34,000 bases of DNA. It comes from Glandiceps talaboti. Its lineage: Eukaryota; Hemichordata; Enteropneusta; Spengelidae. The position numbers were made by a program, and so were the translations under genes. How positions within the stretch are numbered: the first letter of the stretch is position 1; each line of letters starts with the position of its first letter. The notes beneath the pieces are model-generated. The model was given only the letters and a program-made list of their open reading frames with translations. It was not told the origin of the DNA and made no database searches. Positions 10,486-21,443 of the stretch are shown piece after piece. The DNA is taken from positions 10,262,879-10,296,878 of the forward strand of contig NC_135551.1 in NCBI RefSeq assembly GCF_964340395.1, in the 5' to 3' direction.

Positions 10486-13278
10486 TCAATGTAAAATCTT
10501 CAACCAGTGGGCCTGAAGCCCACAGAACCGTACATCACAAGTAATAACACGATTAATCAGAACATTTTGGCTGTCAAAAAGACGTAGCATAAACCTAAAT
10601 GCCGCCTTTCTTCTCAAAACAGAGAGAGAATTAACTGAATTGGAGACAAACGTATTAGATGCACTGGCAGAACTTGGAAGTCCTATCAGTCTCCGGAACG
10701 CATTGTTGTGACAGACAATTATATTTTGCATACTACTTACATTGAAGTCACACCATAAATGGTTTCCGTAAATGTTATTGCAAAACGCTGTGAGGAGACG
10801 CAGTTTCACCGATATAGTACATGCAGAAAACTTTCTCAATAAAAAGTTGGCTCTACCACAAAGTGCTCTACGCTGTTTCAAAATATCCTGATTGTCTTTC
10901 AGGTCATCAGTAAAAACATGTCCCAAGTAATTAAAACTTGATACGAATTCGAGAAGATTCCCACAAAGGTTGATTGGGGGAATGACAGACAGTTTTGTGG
11001 ATGCCTTAAAGTGTACACATTTAGATTTTCTAGCATTATAAATGATATCATGATCATCAGCATATTGTTCACAGAGATGAATAAGTTTTCTGAGGCCTTT
11101 GATAGATGGAGAGATGAGACACATATCGTCCGCATATGACAAGTTATTAATTGCAATTCCACCCACTTCACAACCAACCCTGGCACGAGACAGTGACCTG
11201 TTAAGAGAATCAACATAAACATTGAAAAGAAATTGGGATAAGATTCCCCCTTGTCGAACTCCATTAGATACGTTAAAAGACATGGAAAGAGAATTTGACC
11301 AACGAGTACAAAACTTTTGTATTACAAACCAATTTGAAAGTAGCCGAACAATATAGGTCGGCACTGATCTGTCAATCATTTTCTTTAAGAGAGTCCAGTG
11401 GTTCACTCTATCGAACGCCTTTTCAGCGTCAAGGAAACATACGAAAACTGGGCTGCCATTCGACTTATAATACCTGATTGTCTCTTTAAGTAGAAATATA
11501 CACATATCAGTGCCATGAGCTTTCTTAAAACCAAATTGATTGTCAGATGTATACAAGTTATGTTCGCATCTACAAAGTAAAACATATTCAAGAACCTTTG
11601 AAAACATGCTAGTTAGAGCAATGGGTCGGTAGTTGTTCTTGTTCGAGAGATCTGAAGTTTTATCTTTAACTATGGGAACAAGAATAACATTTGCAATACT
11701 ATCTGGTACTTCACCGTGGACAAGCATGGCAGAAAAGCAAAGGGCAACATGAACTGCCAGTCTACTACTTGCATACTTGAGATGCTCGGCACCCAGGCCA
11801 TCAGAGCCTGGAGACTTACCAGATGGAAGGTCATTGAAAAACTTACGAATTTCATCAGTATTTACATTTAACTCTTGTGAAAAGACACAATTTTCAAACG
11901 CATTCTCTACCTCAGACTTATGCTTCAAATTACTGACAGAATTCAACAGATATTTAAAATGACTGCCCCACATGTCCGCTATTTGTTGTTCACCAGTTGC
12001 ATCGTTTATACTCGTTGCTAGGGGAACTCTTTTATTATTGATGTCAGCAACTGCGGCCCAAAATTGTCTATGATCATTTTGCAGCAGCGCACGAGCCATT
12101 CCATCTGCACGATTTTGCGTTTCATCTTTCCGACATTGTCTCAGAGCATATTTAAATCGAGATTTACATTGACGCATATAATCAGCTACTGGTCCAAATC
12201 GAGGCTTTAAGTCGGCTTTCCATGCTACATATGCTTGTCTGGCATTCCTATGTGCTTCCTTGACAAAGTCGTTCCATCCGGGTATTGGATGGAAATGAGT
12301 GGCTTTCTTATTACCAAACGAGTTGTTACTAGCCCTTGATAAGGCATCACAAATTGAATCATAATATAAAGTAATTTGATCTGTATGATTACTATTCTTA
12401 CACTTACATTCTTTACATGATATTGCATCTGTTGGTACAACAATGTTATTAAGGAGCCGATCTGTTTCTATTGAATAAATGTTAATAAGATTGTGGTCTA
12501 TTGATGACCAGTTGATCCCAGCACAGGTGGATTTACTATCATTATTTGTGTCTTTGGATTTCGTTAGTTGAAAATTGCATTCAAATGTTAGAGGCAGATG
12601 GTCTGAGGAGAAACAGTCGTCAATGATAGTCATAGAGTTAATTGTTTTGTAAGCTGCTTCAGTGCTAAGGCAATGGTCCAGCCATGATGTAGATCCATGT
12701 ACATCACTGATAAAGGTGAAAGTTTGTGAACGTGAACCAAAGTAACGAACATCTGCGATGATGTAATTATTGTCATCACAGAAGGAGTCTAGCTCTTTAC
12801 CAAAACGTTTACTTGGATCTGCATTCAGATCACCTGCTACAAATACAAAGGGAGTTTTTGCATCTCGAATAATGGAGTCAATTTTCCCCAGATATTCACA
12901 GAAGTTGTCGAAATGATCACCACAGTCAGTCGGTAGATAAACACAAAGTAGTAGGCATTTTCCTAGGTTTGTATCCAGCTCTATACCAATGACTCTCGGG
13001 TCATCGTATGTTTTAACCTTAACAGATGGAGACATTGTCTTTCGCCATAAAATAGCAGTTCCACCGTAAGGCCTACCGGAGATAAGATTCTCTTTACAGT
13101 CCATAGCCGAGACTCCAAAAGCTTGGAAATCTTCATGAATTGCAGAGAGTTTAGTCAATTCATCGTTATACAACCAGTGTTCTTGAAGTAGACATATATC
13201 GTTGGATTGGCATAGCTTTCTTGCCTCAGACGCAGTTGATTTAATAGAACGACAATTATATGTTATTATTCTTACCAT
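10486..13278 (-). CDS. LINE ORF2: APE endonuclease and reverse transcriptase (930 aa)
   Basis: The protein nicks target DNA and copies element RNA at the nick (target-primed reverse transcription). The endonuclease occupies about 1-235, with N8 (TYNCRS), E33 (LLQEHWL), D150 and N152 (AGDLNA), D201 (SWLDH) and S225-D226-H227; all expected active-site residues are present. The RT starts near 480 (GKSPGSDGLGAEHLKYA) and continues through NYRPIALTSMFSKVLEY, CFLDAEKAFDRVNH, NGVRQGGILSQFLFNVYVD and YADD at about 714-717. There is a C-terminal thumb and a basic tail, and no RNase H domain is recognisable. The ORF is unbroken and of normal length for two-ORF LINEs. Confidence 0.92.
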   Translation of the reverse strand: MVRIITYNCRSIKSTASEARKLCQSNDICLLQEHWLYNDELTKLSAIHEDFQAFGVSAMDCKENLISGRPYGGTAILWRKTMSPSVKVKTYDDPRVIGIELDTNLGKCLLLCVYLPTDCGDHFDNFCEYLGKIDSIIRDAKTPFVFVAGDLNADPSKRFGKELDSFCDDNNYIIADVRYFGSRSQTFTFISDVHGSTSWLDHCLSTEAAYKTINSMTIIDDCFSSDHLPLTFECNFQLTKSKDTNNDSKSTCAGINWSSIDHNLINIYSIETDRLLNNIVVPTDAISCKECKCKNSNHTDQITLYYDSICDALSRASNNSFGNKKATHFHPIPGWNDFVKEAHRNARQAYVAWKADLKPRFGPVADYMRQCKSRFKYALRQCRKDETQNRADGMARALLQNDHRQFWAAVADINNKRVPLATSINDATGEQQIADMWGSHFKYLLNSVSNLKHKSEVENAFENCVFSQELNVNTDEIRKFFNDLPSGKSPGSDGLGAEHLKYASSRLAVHVALCFSAMLVHGEVPDSIANVILVPIVKDKTSDLSNKNNYRPIALTSMFSKVLEYVLLCRCEHNLYTSDNQFGFKKAHGTDMCIFLLKETIRYYKSNGSPVFVCFLDAEKAFDRVNHWTLLKKMIDRSVPTYIVRLLSNWFVIQKFCTRWSNSLSMSFNVSNGVRQGGILSQFLFNVYVDSLNRSLSRARVGCEVGGIAINNLSYADDMCLISPSIKGLRKLIHLCEQYADDHDIIYNARKSKCVHFKASTKLSVIPPINLCGNLLEFVSSFNYLGHVFTDDLKDNQDILKQRRALCGRANFLLRKFSACTISVKLRLLTAFCNNIYGNHLWCDFNVSSMQNIIVCHNNAFRRLIGLPSSASASNTFVSNSVNSLSVLRRKAAFRFMLRLFDSQNVLINRVITCDVRFCGLQAHWLKILH

Positions 13279-13284
13279 TATGAT

Positions 13285-14694
13285 TTAAAGTTGTGAACGA
13301 CGACCTTGAAAATATTTACGAATCAACACTCCGCAAGGCCATTTTTCTGGACGAACGATTTCCTTATACGAAATACCTCTAGCTGTTACGCGAAATGATG
13401 CATAAGAGTTATATTTAGTATTAAGTGCTTCATAGTTGACATCGATATTGAACGTGGATTTCATGTAAGTGATGATTTGATTTGAAGTAGTGTTTGGAGC
13501 CAATCTACTTATAAATATATCAGTGACACTTTGACGATCCACTCCCAGGATGGGACAGTCAGATATAACAGATGTTCCGATGACAGGTCTACGACGTAAC
13601 TGTTTTCTCCTGGAGACCACTGTGAATGAATCGTTTTCAGTTGACAAATGTGGGTCCTTAGGTTTACTTTTGACCGCATCAACATATGATTTTACAGACT
13701 GTTCAGTATATGACTGACGCTGGTTTTCAACATTATCTTTCTCATTTGCACCATCAGACTCAATCGCAGCACTTTTTGTATTTTCTGCTGTAGTAATCGT
13801 TATATTGTTGGGATATTTTCCCTCAAGGGACTGTTTTGGCGAGATATTCGATGACTGAGCGCTGGGATTACAAGGGACAAATAACTTCAAAACTTGAGTC
13901 TCGTCCTCATCGGTTTGCGACATGATTTCATGAGCTTCACTATTGTCGGATATAGGACACTGAGAATTCAAACAGCTTGTCTTATTTGATTGTACTGCCT
14001 GCTGTGTCTTACGAATTGAACATATTTCTGTCTTGAGTTCCGAGTGTATGTCTGACGACAGTTTTGCAGATTCCTTGAGACAAGCAATTTCAGTTTTTAT
14101 AGACGACAATTGTTGGATAATCACGGAAATGTCAACATGGTTCTGAGTAAGAGGCGGTAAATTGCCCAGGTTGTAAGCTGTGAAGGTGGGTATCACATTA
14201 GGATCAACTTCATGAAGGAGAATTAACATATCGTGGATATTATTTGTCTTTTTATTTTGTCCTTGTCTTCGTTTGAACCGAGAGGTCGTTGATTCCGAGC
14301 ACAAATCGAAAAGCTCTTTCTTGGCATTTTCAATCTGTGAATCATCATAGAAATCAGCACATACTTTCAGGAGAATGTCATGTGGCATCACATCCATTTT
14401 GTTTGTTAAAAAACATAACAATTCGTTGACAATAATTACAGGGTTGAGTGTAGATACTGACCCACCTGTCGGTGATTTCAATGAAGTCGCATTAGTACCA
14501 TTTATACTGGTGGATTCGCGTCCTGTGTCGCAATTAGTAGATGCGTTGCTCATGCCACCACCATTGCAATTACCAACACCATAGTTACTGCCAAAGCGTT
14601 TCTTGTTGCATTTATGACAAAGGTGTAGGTCACCCTGACACAGAGACACTCTGGGTGAGAGAATACCACAGTCCTCACATCGAAGGGACATCAC
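13285..14694 (-). CDS. LINE ORF1 protein (469 aa), zinc-finger and RRM-like
   Basis: Non-LTR ORF1 proteins bind the element RNA and act as chaperones in the retrotransposition particle. The N-terminus has a Cys-rich cluster at C6, C9, C19, H24, C26 and C29 (CEDCG...LCHKC), like a small treble-clef or B-box/PHD-type zinc finger. A Gly/Asn/Ser-rich linker follows (about 36-80), then a region with possible helical coiled-coil character near 195-230. The C-terminus (about 395-465: DIFISRLAPNTT... YASFRVTARG... WPCGVLIRKYF) looks like an RRM fold, which is inference from pattern. The ATG at 14694 is the first in frame; a second Met follows at once. It ends 6 nt before ORF2, so coupled or reinitiated translation of ORF2 is plausible. 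Confidence 0.85.
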   Translation of the reverse strand: MMSLRCEDCGILSPRVSLCQGDLHLCHKCNKKRFGSNYGVGNCNGGGMSNASTNCDTGRESTSINGTNATSLKSPTGGSVSTLNPVIIVNELLCFLTNKMDVMPHDILLKVCADFYDDSQIENAKKELFDLCSESTTSRFKRRQGQNKKTNNIHDMLILLHEVDPNVIPTFTAYNLGNLPPLTQNHVDISVIIQQLSSIKTEIACLKESAKLSSDIHSELKTEICSIRKTQQAVQSNKTSCLNSQCPISDNSEAHEIMSQTDEDETQVLKLFVPCNPSAQSSNISPKQSLEGKYPNNITITTAENTKSAAIESDGANEKDNVENQRQSYTEQSVKSYVDAVKSKPKDPHLSTENDSFTVVSRRKQLRRRPVIGTSVISDCPILGVDRQSVTDIFISRLAPNTTSNQIITYMKSTFNIDVNYEALNTKYNSYASFRVTARGISYKEIVRPEKWPCGVLIRKYFQGRRSQL

Positions 14695-15959
14695 TGCAAC
14701 AGGTTATGTAACACCTTTGTCAATGGCGACAGTATTCCACGTTGTCAGTTCACCAGGCAAGATGATACATTGAAGAATTGAAGATAATATTAGATATATA
14801 TACTATCGCTAGACATTATTTGTTTGACGTTTCGCGTTTATTTTTTCGTATATTTCCGAGCTCTCAAATTAAATCTCATAAAGTCTGTGTCGCTCTCCCC
14901 CCCCCCCATAGTCGCCCTCTAGTGGTGAACTTAGCAACAGCGGCCGCTCCTGTGCATTGCCGTCATCTCAGAAGTCATCTCCAGGCCCCAAACATAAAGT
15001 AGATGACAATTGTACTGAAAATCTAGTACTTCATGTTTTATAACATATTTGATTCCTGATTCACTATGATAGTTTGTCTTGTCTTGCCATAGCTATACAA
15101 ACAAGAACACTCAGAAAATACCATTCCTTCAAGGGCCGAATCATATCAATAATTAGCTGCACTCGCAGTAAGAGCTGTCAAAGGAATTTATTTCTGCGAT
15201 ATATCAAGAATTTGCTGTTTGGATGTTGATCAGTATGTTTCTGCTATTACAATTTGTAATATTTTGAAATTTTGCCAGTCTTCATGATGATTGGTTCGAT
15301 TTCCATGATGTCAATACTTGTGAATAATTAATACCCATATCCTAAATACGAGATTTGCTGAAGGCTTAAGCCTGAGTATTATTTATCGTTGCGCCAACAG
15401 AAAAATTGTACTGTGGCTTACGAGAATACTCATTGTACGCGCACAATGGCGTAACACTTTTCAAGGTGCATGGTAATCAGTTTTGGTAACGTAACGAATA
15501 TTTGTACCTGTCTTTGAATAAATAGATTGCATTTAGCAATAGGTGGCACATGATTGAAATTTAGAGAGGGTGCTCATACAGAATCAAGAGATGTAGTTTC
15601 CATAGAGGCTCAGTTGACAATGTATCACTTCATTGGTTTTATGTAATCTGTTACTTCATTGTGATACACACAGTAAGTACCAATTTACACGAATAGCTGA
15701 TAACAGACCCCTCAAATAGAAATAAATTATATTTTAATTTAACTATTCTTTGTACTTTCTATTTTAATGGTGTACAACAAAATCCCTTCATTCGATATTG
15801 ATCAATGTGTGGTAGGGTGGGGAGGGGTATTTAGTTGTAGATACAGGTGGTAAGTTCAATCGAGTAAGGATCTCCAGAGTCTTATAAGGACTGAAAGTTT
15901 TTGCTTCACCTGTCAGTCCGTATATCCAATCTCCATTTTCCATTAATTTCGCACATCGC

Positions 15960-16712
15960 TTGGTGAGGGAGAGGGGGGGGATGAAGACTGGCAATGGTTG
16001 ACCAAAGGTGTGCATCACTGAAGGTGTTGATAGGTGCCTAAGGTGGGGAACTATTCCACTGTATAGATAACCGACAGGTAGCCACTCCATGTTGTATCTC
16101 AAATGATGTTTTTTTAATCAAAACAAATGTCAAAAGTTCTGAATAGTGTGTACCGTACCCGCATATAAACAGCGGACAAGTAGCCACTCCCTGTTGTATC
16201 GCACGTTTTTTATCTGAACAAATATCAAAGGTTCAGAATACTATGTATCACTATTGCTACTCGTTCAATAAATTATAAAACATGTGTCTTTTGAGAAAGC
16301 CTAGTCTGAAATCAGTCCCAATTTAAATCTGCTACCAGTCCCAATTCATTTCAACGACCCGTACGAGTTCCAAACTGAGAATGGATAAAATTCCAGGCTA
16401 AAACAGTGAACGCTTCAGTCTTGGACCGTGCTCGCTGAAGTTTGAGACCTTTCTCGGATCCTTTCTTAAACTAGCCTAAATTCCAATCTGTGACTACATA
16501 TTTGTTTCTAGTTTTGTGTTGACATTAAGAAAGTACAAACTTATATTCCGCCTTCAGTATTTCATCTTTCCAATCAATAATTAACATATTCGTAAGTCCA
16601 CACGGTTATCTAAGTATATTAATTTACAAAAAATCATAACATTATATCCTAGTTACGAGCCGAGACCAGTTCCACATCAAACATAGTCCTTGTTCTACTC
16701 AGAGTCCGGCGT
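15960..16712 (-). repeat. Promoter unit B, right arm
   Basis: This is the palindrome partner of 7783-8480, with the doubled GGAGTGGCT block at 16172-16190 and 16068-16088 (minus strand). It carries a right-arm-only insertion near 16335-16430. It faces the LINE, and no coding exon is found beyond it. Confidence 0.65.
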
Positions 16713-17111
16713 AGCATACAATGACGTAGCATACAATAGTTATTACATGACATGTTAATGCATGTGTTTGGTTGAATTTCTCTGCATAGTGTAAGCATTT
16801 TATGATTGAACATTCGAAATGAAGGCTACAATACACTGTAGAAGAAAGACACCAACAACAAGAGTTTTAAAATATAGAAGGGAATAGGGGTCATTCCTTG
16901 TGCTACTTGCAGATGGAGTAAGTTGAAGCTCGATTCTCTCATGTAGACCGTCCTACGAAAAGATGAACACAGAATCAGAAACTACCCCGTCACTGCTTGA
17001 TATCAAAGAATTAACAGGCTAGGCAGTCATTTTGTCGTAAACTACACAGCCGTTAACGCCAGTATTCAGACCAACAACAGAACGGAGATCGTGATTCGTA
17101 TCAAAGAGTGA

Positions 17112-17510
<399 letters not shown>

Positions 17511-17989
17511 GTAAGGTCTCAGATTACAAGTGGACTAGAGCCGAACTCTGAGTAGAACAAGGGGTGTTTCTTTTGAATTGAGATATATTGGAGGTCTCAC
17601 ATTGGAATTAGAGCTGCAACTTAATGTTTGGGTTTTTGTAATAAATATACCTCTAGACAATCATGTCGACTTACAAATATGTCAATATTAGATTGCATAG
17701 ATGAACTAATAAAGACTGAATAAAATTTAGCATGATGTAATTTCTCAGCGTCATCACGAACCAAAAATATTTATGTAGTCCAAGATTGTAACTAGAACTG
17801 ATCCCAGTGAATGGAATTTCGACTAATTCAAGAAGGGAACTGGGCATGGTTCCAAATTTGACCTGGAAATGGTCCAAGACTGATATCTGGTTATAACTGG
17901 AATCAAAACTCCGAATAGATGATGCGGGTACTCAGTTTTCTTATCTTTGACAGTTTTTGTGATAAATATAATTTACGTATGTTGCAACA

Positions 17990-18020
17990 GGAGTGGCTCT
18001 CTGTCGGTTACTTATATAAA
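17990..18020 (+). promoter_or_regulatory. Right cathepsin core promoter: TATA box and upstream motif
   Basis: GGAGTGGCTCTCTGTCGG (17990-18007) is followed by TATATAAA (18013-18020). It keeps the spacing and sequence of the left promoter, so the right copy may still be transcribed. Confidence 0.65.
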
Positions 18021-18042
18021 GGACTCTGCTTGCCCCAGTCAT

Positions 18043-18122
18043 CATCCACTGACGCAGAACTGTTGTCGATCTTCGAACCAGTTTTCACCCAACCCTCATA
18101 GTATCTCTGTCTCTTCAAGAAG
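18043..18122 (+). other. Right cathepsin non-coding first exon
   Basis: It ends at AAG|GTGAGT (donor at 18123). The start is estimated about 30 bases past the TATA box. It matches the left first exon with scattered substitutions. Confidence 0.6.
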
Positions 18123-18396
18123 GTGAGTTTCAATTAATTGTACATGTTATGGTAAGCTGAATCTGTTTTTTATCATACGTGTTATTATGTCTCAATTTGA
18201 TCTTTATTGGAGCTCTAGTGATTAGTTACTCAAATTGCATCTAGAAGATTTCCCAAACTTTTTATGCAGTACAATGCTATAACCGCATACACACATAGGA
18301 AACGGATACCTACATCTGCAGTCAACTGGTTCCTGATTAAAAAAGAAAGTGATTTTCATTTTCATTGTCCGGGCTCATTTCACTTCTCATTTTCAG

Positions 18397-18506
18397 GTTC
18401 TGGAACCCAGTCGATACGATGAAACTTGTACTCTATTTTGCATTGGTTGCCATAGCAGCAGCATTACCAGTCGATCGCGAATGGGAAGAATGGAAAACCA
18501 CACATG
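18397..18506 (+). CDS. Right cathepsin exon 2: start codon and signal peptide
   Basis: The acceptor TTTTCAG ends at 18396, the ATG is 18419-18421 and the donor GTAAGA begins at 18507. It encodes [19 protein letters not shown], then [11 protein letters not shown]. The visible protein difference from the left copy is Arg for Leu after PVD. Confidence 0.85.
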
Positions 18507-21391
18507 GTAAGATATCTTTGAGAAAAACTATCAATATATCTATACCCTAGTGTAAGGTCTATGCTATATTAAGGACTTCAAAGCACTGTGATTTTATTGT
18601 TCTGTCAGCCCACCATTGTTTGACTTACCTCCATTTTGATGCAACATATTTAGAGTGTCGTATATATATTTTATAATTGAACAATTCAACTGATATGAAA
18701 ATCGGAATACACACTGAATGGATCAATAGATTTTGGAAACACATGAGTGACGTTTTGCAGACTCGACTAAAGATTATCGAAAGTTGTTGTCGTTGAAAGT
18801 GATTTTCTTCCGACCGTTAATTAAAATTGCTAATGTAGGACGAGAGGGGACGCAGGTCATGTTGTTCTGAAAGAACTTTTTCAAATATCATCATACAATC
18901 TCAGTAATACTTTAATTTGAAGTTTCAATAGTTTCTATCTCGATGATCAACTTCAACGAAAGGCCGAGATGTAAAAGTTATGAGAATTTGTTTGAACGTG
19001 ACGGTGTAAACAATACAGTGATTGCGTTCTCAGAAATCGGAAAGAAAACGTGGGGTAGCCTCACTAGTCCCTCCCCTCCCGAAGCACACAGTCTTGTATA
19101 CTGAAAACCGGCTGCTTGGTTAGGTACTTATTTTTGGCCGTTTGGCTGGGCCCTTGAGAAATTAAATTAAATATTACTTTATGCTATAGTAATGATTGTG
19201 GTGTGACACTCTGTCAATTCTTCAAAACACTGAGTTATAAAATGAGAAGTCAAATTAGGCAGTGGTCTCTTTTTATCGGATGGGTAGGGAGAAACCTGAG
19301 AGGTTTTTTTACAAAGGAATTAAAGTGCGAGTGGAACATTTATAAATGCATTAAGGAGGTTTAAAATTTTATAGGAAAAACCTGTTTGCCGCTTTGGGCC
19401 ATGCGCTTCCTTAAAACGAGAGTAACATTTGATTTGTCCAACATTTCTGTTTCCAAGGGTACTTACCTATACGTACACGCGAATTGAACCTTGGGAAACT
19501 GGTTATTGGTGCCTCGTTTGACAAGCTTACAGATGTAAGAACGCTGTCAAAATTATATATAAGCTACATCTAAAACAATGTAAAATGTTTGGTAGACAGG
19601 ACCTTATCTTTCCTAAATTGCTGCCCGGATTACATGCCCATAATTATTTATTTGGAAATGACGTCAGTAAAATGCCTGGCGGGGGATTACGCATAGAGGT
19701 TAAACTGCATATAAAAGAATGAGAAAAAACCACTTTCAGTGGTTGAAGATTCGGCATGTACAACATACAGAAGTCCCATATTTGAAATCTTTTGATATTT
19801 AAAATAGAATGATAAAATAATTAGCATTTGCGACCGAGATATGTGATACTTATATGGAATTAGTTGTTTGTTGTGGTTCCTATTGTACGTAGGTTCACAA
19901 ATTGTAGCAATGACTTTATGATATCACTTTTTTTGCTGATCCAATTTACCAGGCATTGAAAACACAGTATGTGTACGCATGAACCCATTTTCGTCCCAAA
20001 ATACGATGGCTTACTGGAGAAATATAATTGTATTTGTTATACTGCTGTTTCCATATGCCTGGTACAATGCCAAAAATACTGACGGTGTTCTAAATCATTT
20101 TGTTTTCTGATATTGCCAAATTGTATATATATTCGGACAAACGGACATCAAAATTTAGTTGAAAGTTATACAAATTATAATTAAATGCAATAAGTTGTAT
20201 AAATTAATAGTTAAGCATCTTATCAATCAATACAAGTAAACTTATTCTTGACTGTACAGTTGCAAATCCGGATTTCAGTGTCATGAAAAAATCCCCAAAA
20301 TGCATTTATGGTAGTTACAGCCACACTTTTAAAAGTCCTCAATTTTGTGTAGTACTTTGATTGACACTGTGATTGGGTTGCAGAGCAAATGAATAATCCG
20401 GGTCAGTAACACACATTCACTGACTTTGTTAGGTACTGAAAAAAATGAGACATTCCAACTTTCGCAGCTGCTTGAATTGCTTCACTTTTTTTTCTCTCGT
20501 CTGGATTCGTTTGAAAGTAACAACTACTTTTAAACAATATGTAATATATTGATGTGATTGCGTGAATTGCAAAATTACAGGGTACTGATCGTCACAAAAT
20601 TAAATTACTGTTTGGCTCCTTGCAAACTTACTCCTATGCATAGTCACATTAAAAAAGACGTTGTCACTCATCCTAACATTAAAATAATGTTTAGAAGAGT
20701 TTCTTTAACATCTAGGGTAAAAGGAAGAACAGGCAGGCTGAAGTTACCAAGAGAAAAGACCTTTGAGTACATCGCTCGTTTTGACCCCAATTGGTCGTTC
20801 GATTGCTTAACGCTCAAGGAAATAACCGTATCATGTATTTTTCCTATTGACAGGCAAGGTCTATTCAGAAGAAGAGGAATTGATGCGCGCAGTAAAATGG
20901 CACAACAATATGAAATTTATTCAACGTCATAACGAGGATTTTACCAATGGTGAAAAGACTTACAGGGTGGCAATGAACAAGTTTGGTGACCTGGTCAGTA
21001 TATTTTTTCTTAATCAATATGTAGCGCTATCATTTTAATATATGCTTGATTGTTCGTCATGTGAACTACTGCACCCAGAAAACGAAGAATGTATGTAACT
21101 AAGGCTTAGCGTACACACATTGATTTTAATGAAATAAGTCTTTGAACTTAAAGTCTAACCTTCTGTCGAGTAATTTTCAAACGAACTTGTGTTATACAAT
21201 TACAAGCTGTTATATAGCCATCGTGTCTGTATTTTTACACAAATGACTTTATTAGTTAATAATTTCAAAAGGACTATGTAGCTTATATACTGTTTTGGAC
21301 TTTTCTTTTACAATGTCTGTGCTAACATTGTGTAACATTTTCATCACAACTGTCCTGTCAGGGTCAAGAATGATATAGGTACGGAGAAGCC

Positions 21392-21443
<52 letters not shown>

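Larger units (their letters stand above)
10327..14762 (-). mobile_element. Non-LTR retrotransposon (APE-type LINE) with two intact ORFs
   Basis: The element is about 4.4 kb on the minus strand, with a short 5' leader (14695-14762), ORF1, ORF2, a 3' UTR and an (AAT)n-rich tail (10327-10356 in plus orientation TTATTATTATTT). ORF1 and ORF2 are separated by only 6 bases and neither is broken. That, with all catalytic motifs present, suggests recent activity. The endonuclease/RT layout and the GVRQGG and YADD contexts fit the CR1/L2/Jockey group; the clade is not assigned. No clear target-site duplication is seen. Confidence 0.9.

Noticed and set aside
10899-12443. Other minus- and plus-strand frames inside the LINE ORF2
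   Set aside because: They are shadows of the continuous 930-codon ORF2.
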